This document shows positions 1 to 7,351 of a DNA stretch of 25,410 nt, in pieces. The stretch lies in the NCBI GenBank assembly GCA_015061765.1, contig SUVZ01000007.1, positions 1 through 25,410 on the forward strand, in the 5' to 3' direction. The number at the start of each line of letters is the position of its first letter. Position 1 is the stretch's first letter. The stretch comes from Lentisphaerota bacterium (GTDB lineage Bacteria > Verrucomicrobiota > Kiritimatiellia > RFP12 > UBA1067). The translations under genes were made by a program, and so were the position numbers. The notes under the pieces are model-generated. The model was not told the DNA's origin. It saw nothing but the letters and a program-made list of their open reading frames with translations, and made no database searches.

Positions 1-2
1 GT

Positions 3-416
3 GCCGAGAACCCTGATGCGAAAATACTGATTCTAACCACGTTCGGCACAGCCGATGAAGTGCGCCAGGCGCTTGATGCAGGAGCCGCAGGCGTAATCGT
101 GAAGGATACGCTCCACGAACAGCTCATAGCGGCGGTAAGAAACGCCGCTGCCGGGAAACGCGTAGTCAGCAATGAAATCCAGAGCCATCTGGATGCCTAT
201 CCACCAAAACCGGTGCTGTCCCCTAGGCAGATCGAAGTGCTTGCGCATGCAGCCAAAGGCATGACCACCAAGGAGATATCCGACATCATGGGCATCGGCG
301 CAGACGGCGTCAACGCCCATCTGCGGGTAATTTTCTCACGACTTGGAGCCTCCTCACGAACCGAGGCCGTTTCCATCGCCATCCGGACACAACTGCTGAA
401 AACCACCCAACTCTAA
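3..416 (+). CDS. Response regulator, NarL/FixJ (LuxR-HTH) type, 5' end missing
   Basis: The reading frame is open from the window edge, so only the C-terminal 137 residues are present. The first part reads as the end of a CheY-like receiver domain: a hydrophobic strand followed by Thr (ILILTTF), then the conserved Lys-Asp pair of the last receiver strand (VIVKDT). A LuxR/GerE-type helix-turn-helix follows, with the typical LSPRQIEVL opening, a KEISDIMGI recognition-helix region and the HLRVIFSRLGASSRTEAV end. The GTG at 60 lies inside the receiver fold and is not a real start. The family binds DNA after phosphorylation by a histidine kinase; the kinase is not in the window and is probably upstream. 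Targets cannot be told from the sequence. The family call is secure. Confidence 0.9.
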   Translation, partial: AENPDAKILILTTFGTADEVRQALDAGAAGVIVKDTLHEQLIAAVRNAAAGKRVVSNEIQSHLDAYPPKPVLSPRQIEVLAHAAKGMTTKEISDIMGIGADGVNAHLRVIFSRLGASSRTEAVSIAIRTQLLKTTQL

Positions 417-557
417 GCCCTAAACCCATCTGCACCCGCGCCTTCATCGCCGCCATCTCGCCCGCATCCGTTTTGTGAAGCCGGAGCAAAGGCAAGAACG
501 CCTCAAATTTAATCACACGGTGCAATCAAGGCATATTGCCATATAAGAAGTTTTCAA

Positions 558-586
558 TTGCTTTTTCCGAAATGCTTTGATATCTT
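558..586 (+). promoter_or_regulatory. Predicted promoter of XylR-like regulator 1 (extended -10)
   Basis: A TTGCTT -35-like hexamer (558-563) lies 17 bp from a TATCTT -10 hexamer (581-586). The -10 box is preceded by TG at 578-579, which makes an extended -10. Only 8 nt separate the -10 box from the ATG at 595, so the transcript would start within a couple of bases of the start codon. Seen by eye, without experimental support. Confidence 0.45.
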
Positions 587-594
587 CGCAGGTA

Positions 595-1767
595 ATGAAA
601 AAGGAAATCACCATTGCCGTTCAGGTAGAGACGAACAGGGCGCATGGCCGCTCCATGATTGAAGGAATCGCCGATTATGCACTTGCCCACACCGATTGGA
701 GGCTGGAATCCATAGACCCGAAGACGCTTGCCGACCCAGCGAACATCAAGCGGTTCGACGGCTTCATCGTACGCGTGATGGACGATGCGACCGCCAATGC
801 GCTCATCAAGACGAAAAAACCGGTGATAGATACATACGGGAGAAACGATATAGGCAGAATACCCTTCATCCGTCTCGACGACTGCGCTATCGCTGAATGC
901 GCCGCCAGGTTCTTTAACGAGCACAAATTCACCCGCTATGCCTTCTGCGGATTCCCCGGCTTGCGCTTTTCAGAAGCAAGAGGCAAAGCATTTCAAAAAG
1001 CAGTGGCCGAGTCTGGCGGGTCATGCATAATGTATGACGGAAGCGGCGGAAACCTGAAGGAAACGTCGGTGCGGAACGAACGGATGGATTTATGTTCCGA
1101 TGCCATGTCGCTACGAAAATGGGTGAAGTCACTTCCAAAACCCATATCCGTGTTCTGCTGCAATGACATGCGCGCGTTTCAGTTCCTTAAAGCCTGTACC
1201 GAAGCCAAGATAAACGTCCCCCGGGAAGTGTCAGTACTCGGAGTGGATAACGACAAGGTTCTTTGCACGTTTTCGTGCCCCCCGTTGTCGAGCATCGACA
1301 CCAATGCATTCGCTCTTGGACAAAGTGCCGCAGGAACACTGGACTCAATGCTTTCAAATCCCTCGTCCCCTCCGCCTATGTCCACGTTGCACAAGCCGAC
1401 AGGTGTCATCGAAAGGACTTCCACCGACTTCTATCCCACCCAAACGCCATGGCTGTCGGACGCGCTTGTGTACATACGCCGCCACATCGGCAACGGGATT
1501 TCCGCAAATGACGTAATCGCCCATCTCGGATATTCCCACACAACCGTAGGGAAGGCATTTCGCAAGGAGCTGGGGACGAGCGTCCAGCAGGAAATCATAA
1601 GATACCGGCGCGAGGCGGCATGCAGGCTTCTTAAGAAAACATCTCTTACGGCGGCGGAGATCGCAGATCAATGCGGATATCCTTCTCCTCAATATTTTGC
1701 ACACATGTTCTCCGCTCATTTCAACACCACTCCGGAGAAATGGCGGCACGATATTCTGAACCCCTGA
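595..1767 (+). CDS. XylR-like transcriptional regulator 1 (LacI-type sensor domain plus AraC HTH)
   Basis: The 390-residue protein has two parts. Residues about 1-275 form a periplasmic-binding-protein-like sensor domain of the LacI/GalR type, with the family's VPREVSVLGVDND segment near residue 208 and a GVIER strand at its end. Residues about 285-388 form an AraC/XylS DNA-binding domain with two helix-turn-helix motifs; AAEIADQCGYPSPQYFAHMF is the second, well conserved. Proteins of this build sense a sugar and activate or repress catabolic operons. The ATG at 595 was chosen over the TTG at 577 because the frame begins naturally at MKKEIT and a promoter-like sequence sits directly before it. 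Only a weak AGG precedes the ATG. The gene converges on the phosphoesterase gene ending at 1848. It is paralogous to the regulator at 7352. Confidence 0.88.
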   Translation: MKKEITIAVQVETNRAHGRSMIEGIADYALAHTDWRLESIDPKTLADPANIKRFDGFIVRVMDDATANALIKTKKPVIDTYGRNDIGRIPFIRLDDCAIAECAARFFNEHKFTRYAFCGFPGLRFSEARGKAFQKAVAESGGSCIMYDGSGGNLKETSVRNERMDLCSDAMSLRKWVKSLPKPISVFCCNDMRAFQFLKACTEAKINVPREVSVLGVDNDKVLCTFSCPPLSSIDTNAFALGQSAAGTLDSMLSNPSSPPPMSTLHKPTGVIERTSTDFYPTQTPWLSDALVYIRRHIGNGISANDVIAHLGYSHTTVGKAFRKELGTSVQQEIIRYRREAACRLLKKTSLTAAEIADQCGYPSPQYFAHMFSAHFNTTPEKWRHDILNP

Positions 1768-1847
1768 AAATGCCAGAGCCGTTCATCCAACCGCAGAAAA
1801 CCCTACCGGTGAAGGCCATACTGCAGAAGAATCCACTGCCGGGAAAC

Positions 1848-3581
1848 CTACCGCACCTGTTCTATGCGGATACTCCCGAAACGGATCTTTCCCGCGCATC
1901 CTTCACGTAGCAGCAGATAGTAATCGTGATTTGACTGAGATTTTTCAAATTCCAGCACATATCGAAGCATACCCAAATCGCCGGGCGGCGTGGATATGCG
2001 TCCCATGGCATTCTTAAGCGGCTTTGGATTGCGCAGAACCAGCGTCCAAGTCGGCAGATTCTCCTGAACCGTATGGATATCGGCAACAAAACGGAATCTC
2101 GCGCCCTTAGCCCCTCTCCACACATCTTTCGGAAACACCAGCCGCGCATCGCGCCCGTCCATTTCGTAAAAATCTCCGTTGCGCGGCACCGCCCCTTTCC
2201 CTGCGAGACCGAAGAGGAACGGACAATCCTTCATCGGATCAGCACTCTCCCACACAACTGATGCCGACTCCGACGCCGGAGCGTCGTACTCCAATGAAAC
2301 ACACTTGCCCTCTTCTCCTATGAAATTCACCGGCGAGACCCGGAAGCGGTATTTGCCGCCCTCACAGAAATAGGCATCGGAAAATTCCATCTCATACTTT
2401 TCCGGACGTTCAGACGCGCGCTGCCACGCATCGCCGAAGAAATCACGGCGGGCATGCAACCGCCATATGCCGCCGCCCTCGCGGCGCTCCAATCGCACAC
2501 GGTACGCAAACGGACGCGGCTCACCGGCCGCCGTCGGCACAGTGAGCATCACGCCACCGCCCGATTTCAGGGATGAAAGTTTAAGCGAAGCATCCGGCGC
2601 GAACGCCGGCTTCGGCATATTCCGGTTGCGCCGCTCCAACGCATACGGTGCCGTCGCCGGATCGAACGGCCACGGCACCACCCACGGATTTTCCGCATGG
2701 TACTCTTCGCCATCGCGCACGTCAAATCGGCGAAACACAATCCGCGACGCATACACGTCCACGATCAGCACGCCGTAGTTGTTCATGCGCCGGACACTGT
2801 TTCCGACGATGCCGTCGCGCCCGTCACCCCAGTTCTGGAGACACCCCGCGTTGACCGACGTAAACGCTCCCTGCCATATCGCGCGTTCGTCAGACAGCGA
2901 ACCGTGTGTATGTCCGGAAATGTTCACCACCTGCGGATACTTGCTGAATATCTTCGTCTTCTCAGGATGTCCGCGCCCGGAGCGTGTCGTGTTTGCCGGC
3001 GGGATGTGAGCGAACACAAACACCGGCTTGCCGGGATTTGCCGCCGCCGCATCCGCAATCATCCGTTCACAACGCGCCAGATCCAGACCCTCGGTCATCG
3101 TCTGCGGGAGCACCACATACGGGAAGCCCTTGATTGAGCCTTGAGCGTACGGACCGTTGGATGCGCCGATAAGCCGCTGCATATCGGCAAACGCCGCTGT
3201 GGCATGCCGATGCCAATCCTTTCTCGATGAGTTTTTGTATCTGAAGAAATCATGCCCGGCATAAACGAAGAGTTCTTTCGGACGGTCGGCGGCGGCAACT
3301 TTCGCATATACCTCGTTCACCGTTTCACGATATGCCTTATACCCCTTAGGATAGTGATAATCCGCCACATCTCCGACGTTCACGATCATGTCAACGCCAT
3401 GATTCCTGAAAAGCCGGTATGCCAGTTTCACCCGCCGACACGAAGCTTTCGTCTCACCGACATGGGTATCGGTCAGCACGCCCATGCGCAAAAGCGGCTT
3501 CTCTTCAGCAAACGCCGCCATCCCGCCGACCAAGGGCAATGCACCCATGCAACCGATGAACCGTCGTCTTCCTACAACCAT
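1848..3581 (-). CDS. Secreted calcineurin-like metallophosphoesterase with Tat-type signal
   Basis: The 577-residue protein starts with a twin-arginine-like signal (VGRRRFIG, then a hydrophobic stretch ending near residue 25). The metallophosphatase motifs follow in order: D38-T-H40, G70-D71-V-A-D74, G109-H110-D111, H192 and G223-HTH-G227. At the third motif the usual Gly-Asn-His reads Ala-Gly-His, so the metal-bridging Asn appears to be replaced. Residues after about 350 look like beta-rich accessory domains of unknown role. The ATG at 3581 was chosen over the GTG at 3624-3626 because it has a GGGGAGAG ribosome site upstream and begins the signal peptide. It is the last gene of the operon starting at 7258, about 45 bp after the GHL10 gene. 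Family substrates include phosphomonoesters and phosphodiesters; the substrate here is unknown. Confidence 0.85.
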   Translation of the reverse strand: MVVGRRRFIGCMGALPLVGGMAAFAEEKPLLRMGVLTDTHVGETKASCRRVKLAYRLFRNHGVDMIVNVGDVADYHYPKGYKAYRETVNEVYAKVAAADRPKELFVYAGHDFFRYKNSSRKDWHRHATAAFADMQRLIGASNGPYAQGSIKGFPYVVLPQTMTEGLDLARCERMIADAAAANPGKPVFVFAHIPPANTTRSGRGHPEKTKIFSKYPQVVNISGHTHGSLSDERAIWQGAFTSVNAGCLQNWGDGRDGIVGNSVRRMNNYGVLIVDVYASRIVFRRFDVRDGEEYHAENPWVVPWPFDPATAPYALERRNRNMPKPAFAPDASLKLSSLKSGGGVMLTVPTAAGEPRPFAYRVRLERREGGGIWRLHARRDFFGDAWQRASERPEKYEMEFSDAYFCEGGKYRFRVSPVNFIGEEGKCVSLEYDAPASESASVVWESADPMKDCPFLFGLAGKGAVPRNGDFYEMDGRDARLVFPKDVWRGAKGARFRFVADIHTVQENLPTWTLVLRNPKPLKNAMGRISTPPGDLGMLRYVLEFEKSQSNHDYYLLLREGCAGKIRFGSIRIEQVR

Positions 3582-3626
3582 AACATCTCTCCCCGGAAAA
3601 TCACCGTGCGATCTATCGGCGCACAC

Positions 3627-5174
3627 TCACTCCTTGAACATATTGTAAAGCGCAGTGGCGGTAACAGGCGTATAGTCAAAAACCGCAAATCCCTCAAATC
3701 CGGCATCTCGCAACGCCTGTACCTGCTCGGCAAGCATGGCGGGCTTATCTCGACGAGGCCTCATAACGCTGTATCCGATTCCGGGATAGCATTTCACACC
3801 GGCGGCGTTTTCACGTTCGCGTTCAATGCAACGCTTGAAGAACGGAAGCGAACTCTCATAACTCATTGGACATACAAAGTCTAGATATCCTTCCCTGCAC
3901 CACAACCCCCAATCCTGCGCCATGCTTGCCTTATCCGTTTCGCCGCCACGCTTAAGCACCGCTGCCGAAATGGCGACATCGGGATATTCCTTGCGCACCT
4001 TCTTCGACACTTCTCGAACAACTGCAGTTATATTGTCGCAACGGAACTGCACATGCTTCTTCTGCCAGTCGGACAGGCGTTGACAGTCACCATCGAGCAT
4101 TACGCTTTTAGGCCACGACGGCACCGCTCCGTATTTCTTCTCGAACTCGCCCTTGCACGTATTGCAGTAGCACATATTCATCCAGCGATATCGAATGAAA
4201 TCGAAATGGATGCCGTCAACTCCCTTCGCCGCAAGCTCAAGCATGGCATCGATTTCAGCCTTGCGGTTTTCGGGATGGGACGGGCACATCCATCTTATAT
4301 CCTTTCCGTCAGTGTCGATAGCCAAGCGCCCCGCTTCACGCATCTTTTCAACAAAGCCGTCCACACACCCGCCGGGCTTTCCGATATACCAACTGACCTT
4401 CCACACATGACACTTCACCCCGTACTTCCTGCAGGCCTTAAGGCAGGACTCCAACTGATCTCCATGTTCCTTGACATACGGCATTACAGGAAGCACCTTG
4501 GATTCATAATACGCACCGCCCGGACGGCACATATTGGGAATGATATCGGTGAAACCGCTCTTCTTCAACCTGCGGATCGTATAATCCCAACTTGATTTGT
4601 CAGACATACCCCAAGCACGATGGCACCATGCAAGACGGCGCTCTCCCTTGCGCGGCGGCAGTTTGGCGGCAATGCGTTTTGGAACGGCAGGAGCCGGTTC
4701 AGAATGCACGGTGAAGTTCTCGACCGAGCATTTTACCGAAAAAGCCTTGTCAACCGCACGCCATATCGAAAACCTCAATCCGTCGAAACCCTTCCAATCA
4801 TCCAACTTGCCGTTCGGCAATTCTTTCAGGCACCAATCCTTTCGGGCTATAACTATTGTCTTCTTTTCACCGGAAACGATATCCGGGGTGAACGAATAAG
4901 AAATCCAGTTTGATCCCTTTCTCGCATGAAGCGTAAAATGAAGACAAGGCTCAATATTGGAACACATAAAATCAAACGTTGCGTGACCGTTCTCCGGAAT
5001 GTCGAACTTATGATTCACATCCCATCTTGCACGTTGAGGAAATCCACCAGCGGGAATATCCTTAGCGAAGTACCAACTGTTAGTCTCTACTGCAAACGAC
5101 ACAACCGAGGAAACCGCCACACATGCAAACATCTTCAATTTCATTTTCATCTCTGTTTTCAATTTATCACTCAT
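3627..5174 (-). CDS. Secreted GHL10-type glycosidase-like protein with N-terminal beta-sandwich domain
   Basis: After a signal peptide (MKMKLKMFACVAVSSVVSFA, residues 9-28) comes a carbohydrate-binding-like beta domain (about 35-155, with SWYFAKDIPAGG and RFSIWRAVD). A TIM-barrel domain of the hypothetical glycosyl hydrolase 10 / DUF187 type fills about 180-515. The clearest mark is GIHFDFIRYR near residues 320-330, which matches the conserved catalytic-strand motif of this family. Members are thought to cleave peptidoglycan or host/plant glycans, but few have been characterised. The ATG at 5174 overlaps the stop of the upstream SUMF1-fold gene (ATGAGTGA), suggesting translational coupling; starts at 5150 or 5144 would give a more usual signal-peptide N-terminus. 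This stretch is visibly more AT-rich than the DNA after 8.5 kb. The fold call is firm, the substrate unknown. Confidence 0.83.
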   Translation of the reverse strand: MSDKLKTEMKMKLKMFACVAVSSVVSFAVETNSWYFAKDIPAGGFPQRARWDVNHKFDIPENGHATFDFMCSNIEPCLHFTLHARKGSNWISYSFTPDIVSGEKKTIVIARKDWCLKELPNGKLDDWKGFDGLRFSIWRAVDKAFSVKCSVENFTVHSEPAPAVPKRIAAKLPPRKGERRLAWCHRAWGMSDKSSWDYTIRRLKKSGFTDIIPNMCRPGGAYYESKVLPVMPYVKEHGDQLESCLKACRKYGVKCHVWKVSWYIGKPGGCVDGFVEKMREAGRLAIDTDGKDIRWMCPSHPENRKAEIDAMLELAAKGVDGIHFDFIRYRWMNMCYCNTCKGEFEKKYGAVPSWPKSVMLDGDCQRLSDWQKKHVQFRCDNITAVVREVSKKVRKEYPDVAISAAVLKRGGETDKASMAQDWGLWCREGYLDFVCPMSYESSLPFFKRCIERERENAAGVKCYPGIGYSVMRPRRDKPAMLAEQVQALRDAGFEGFAVFDYTPVTATALYNMFKE

Positions 5175-6579
5175 TGATCGTGCAGATTATACGAAAGCCA
5201 TAGTCATCAGCGTTATTATTCTCATGGTCTGAAAAACGAGACCTTGTCGTCAGATAATACCGATCTTTCTTATAAGACCCGCCGCGCATGACATGATACT
5301 TGTATCCGCTCTGACTTACCTTAGCTTCGGTCATTTCTACTCCCTTTGGATTAAGAACTGGCTGAATTTCTGGAACCTTGTAAGAATATCCATCAGAATA
5401 ATCTAGGCAGAATTCCATAACGTTGCCGCAGGTGTCATAAAGTCCGAACGCATTGGGATATCTGCGACCTACTGCAACAGTTTGAGCACTTTCATACCCT
5501 GCGTTTCCTGTTGAAGTCTGACTTGAAGCAAGAACGTTATCTTCCGACCAAGCCAATTCGTCAATAGCCGTAGCCGTCCAGTCAGAATCACTGTAGAGAG
5601 AATTATTTGTAACGCCTCCCCTTGCCGCAAATTCCCATTGTGCTTCAGTTGGCAGATCGAATGCGAGTCCCGTCTTCGCGCTCAGAAGTCCGCAAAAACT
5701 CCCGTTCTCCGGAGGTTGTGTCTTGGAATCCACACCACGATTGGTGTAACTGCGTACATTAAACCATTTAATCCCTGAAGCAGGTTTATACAGATGGTCA
5801 GCATAATCGGCAACATTAGTAAACGCACGACCATACGTACCATATATCTTCATATATTGTGCCTGTGTTATCGGAAACACACCAATATAGTAATCTTCCG
5901 TCAGCTGCACAAGATGTTCCAAGTCCGTTGGCGACATATTACCTTGAGAAGTGCCGGCACCTTCCCCGTATGCTCCAATCGTCCACGAGCCCCATGATGA
6001 TGCCGGAATGCGACGGAGAACAAGAAAGTCGGTTTTGTATATAGGATTGTTGGTTACATCCGTCCAAATAAGAATATCCTCTGCCTTAATTTCTGTCTTA
6101 AACCCTTCCTTGATGGCCGAATAGCTTGTCTCGAATGAACCGTACTTGCCTCCGTAGAAATCGGCTCTGCGGACATCCGTGACCGCACCGCTGTTCAAAT
6201 CGACAATCTTGTAGAGAACATCTGTCATGTTGGCTGCGGAAGGTGTCGTCGAAAGGCGAACATTGAAGTTCATTACCGCAATATCGTTCTTCCCGAACGC
6301 CTTTACGGGATCAATGGTGAAGGAATAGAAATTGTCTTTTGCGATTCCGAAAAGATCGCCCTTCATCGATGATGCAAGCTTCGCGGAATCCAACGGTTTC
6401 TCACCATCGTATGCCGCAACGGAAATATCAACGGGAGAATCCACATCAGTTATGCGGTATTCAACCTTCACATCCGTTGACCAGGGCCACTGCTGACGGA
6501 TAATCACCTTATCGATTGTGGCGGCATTCAAAACCGAAAACGCTGCGACTGCCGCAACGAACACTGATTTTCTCTTCAT
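5167..6579 (-). CDS. Secreted SUMF1 (formylglycine-generating-enzyme fold) protein lacking the catalytic cysteines
   Basis: The 470-residue protein has a signal peptide (MKRKSVFVAAVAAFSVLNA), an Ig-like N-terminal region (about 21-170) and a C-terminal FGE-sulfatase/SUMF1 domain (about 195-468). Fold markers are clear: YYIGVFPITQAQYMKIYG, LPTEAQWEFAARGG, PNAFGLYDTCGNVMEF, HVMRGGSY at 429-436 and the closing GFRI. True formylglycine-generating enzymes carry two cysteines after the GGSY motif (GGSYxCHRSYC in human SUMF1). Here the positions read K438 and L443, so copper-dependent oxidation of sulfatase cysteine is unlikely. The domain may instead bind a ligand, as C-type-lectin-like relatives do. 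A GAGGAAA ribosome site lies 10 nt before the ATG. It is the second gene of the operon and overlaps the next one by 8 bp. Confidence 0.88.
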   Translation of the reverse strand: MKRKSVFVAAVAAFSVLNAATIDKVIIRQQWPWSTDVKVEYRITDVDSPVDISVAAYDGEKPLDSAKLASSMKGDLFGIAKDNFYSFTIDPVKAFGKNDIAVMNFNVRLSTTPSAANMTDVLYKIVDLNSGAVTDVRRADFYGGKYGSFETSYSAIKEGFKTEIKAEDILIWTDVTNNPIYKTDFLVLRRIPASSWGSWTIGAYGEGAGTSQGNMSPTDLEHLVQLTEDYYIGVFPITQAQYMKIYGTYGRAFTNVADYADHLYKPASGIKWFNVRSYTNRGVDSKTQPPENGSFCGLLSAKTGLAFDLPTEAQWEFAARGGVTNNSLYSDSDWTATAIDELAWSEDNVLASSQTSTGNAGYESAQTVAVGRRYPNAFGLYDTCGNVMEFCLDYSDGYSYKVPEIQPVLNPKGVEMTEAKVSQSGYKYHVMRGGSYKKDRYYLTTRSRFSDHENNNADDYGFRIICTINE

Positions 6580-6604
6580 GGCTCTTTTTCCTCTGTTGCA
6601 CTGA

Positions 6605-7258
6605 CTACCTGATTATCACGAAATGTCCCGGTCCGTAGACAGAAAGGGAAACATCACGGGAAACATCATTCTCTTGGAGCGAAAGCGACACAGTGGCCCC
6701 GCTTGCAGCGGCAAGCGCATACCAGCCCTGGGCATTTGCGGCGGCATCCTCAACTTCCGCCCCGTTAACTAAAAGCGACGTTGTTCCATACGGAATCGGC
6801 ATAACCGCCCGCCGTTTGACCACATTCCATTTACGGTCGCCCTTCGGCGCCAAAACACACGTAGATGCGCCTTCTCCGTCAGAATCGCTGTAACTCTGCA
6901 CCAGACCGAGCTTCGCCTTGCGCTCCGTGCCTTCATTGAAGGATAGCGTCAGCTCATATACATTTTCCTTCTGAAGAGTATCGGCGGACGGCAGCACGAT
7001 CTCATAATCCCCTGACCGGTCAATTGCATATTCCCGGCGATAGCCTGCGCCCTGCACTGTCAGCTTGGCTGACGTTGCCAGAACAGGCATATCAACCGGA
7101 AGCGCAATTACGTTATTCGTGGCCGTACGCCAAAACGATGTCGCATCTGCATTCAGGAAAACCGTCTCCCGGTTGCTTTCTGAAGCACACAATACGCACG
7201 GCACGACTGATGTAATCACAAGAATCAGCCCTGGCATTAGATGGAGTGAACGTTTCAT
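6605..7258 (-). CDS. Secreted protein of unknown function, first gene of operon
   Basis: This 217-residue protein is not recognised. It begins with a signal peptide (MKRSLHLMPGLILVITSVVPCVLCA), and the rest is predicted by eye to be all-beta, with short strands, repeated Val/Leu alternation and two or three Ig- or jelly-roll-like segments. It ends with a hydrophobic strand, GPGHFVIIR. A cysteine at residue 21 or 24 of the signal region does not form a convincing lipobox. The ATG at 7258 was chosen because a consensus -10 box ends 7 nt upstream; no ribosome site is visible, so the message is probably leaderless. It sits 25 bp before the SUMF1-fold gene and is presumably co-expressed with it. 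A structural or binding partner of that protein is a reasonable guess, nothing more. Confidence 0.72.
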   Translation of the reverse strand: MKRSLHLMPGLILVITSVVPCVLCASESNRETVFLNADATSFWRTATNNVIALPVDMPVLATSAKLTVQGAGYRREYAIDRSGDYEIVLPSADTLQKENVYELTLSFNEGTERKAKLGLVQSYSDSDGEGASTCVLAPKGDRKWNVVKRRAVMPIPYGTTSLLVNGAEVEDAAANAQGWYALAAASGATVSLSLQENDVSRDVSLSVYGPGHFVIIR

Positions 7259-7265
7259 GACGCGG

Positions 7266-7274
7266 ATTATATCA
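7266..7274 (-). promoter_or_regulatory. Predicted extended -10 promoter of the four-gene operon
   Basis: On the minus strand the sequence reads TGA followed by a perfect TATAAT (7271-7266), and the ATG of the first gene lies 7 nt downstream at 7258. No convincing -35 hexamer is visible, which is common for extended -10 promoters. The predicted start site coincides with the start codon, so the transcript would be leaderless. Confidence 0.5.
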
Positions 7275-7307
7275 TTTACGTATGACACGGATATGATGTT
7301 TTCGACA

Positions 7308-7317
7308 ACATATATGT
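7308..7317. promoter_or_regulatory. Perfect 10-bp palindrome, possible regulator operator
   Basis: ACATATATGT is self-complementary and lies in the 93-bp divergent intergenic region. It is about 35-44 bp upstream of the predicted start of the regulator gene and about 50-59 bp upstream of the predicted start of the operon. That position suits an operator used by the regulator at 7352. AT-rich palindromes of this length can also arise by chance. Confidence 0.3.
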
Positions 7318-7336
7318 GATATATACGATAACCTTA

Positions 7337-7345
7337 TGGTATACT
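7337..7345 (+). promoter_or_regulatory. Predicted extended -10 promoter of XylR-like regulator 2
   Basis: TGG followed by TATACT (7340-7345) ends 6 nt before the ATG at 7352. No ribosome binding site can be fitted between them, so a leaderless transcript is predicted. No good -35 box is seen. Confidence 0.48.
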
Positions 7346-7351
7346 TCCCGC

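Noticed and set aside
3252..3884. 210-codon plus-strand open frame across the phosphoesterase and GHL10 genes
   Set aside because: It spans the junction of two real minus-strand genes and has no recognisable domain.
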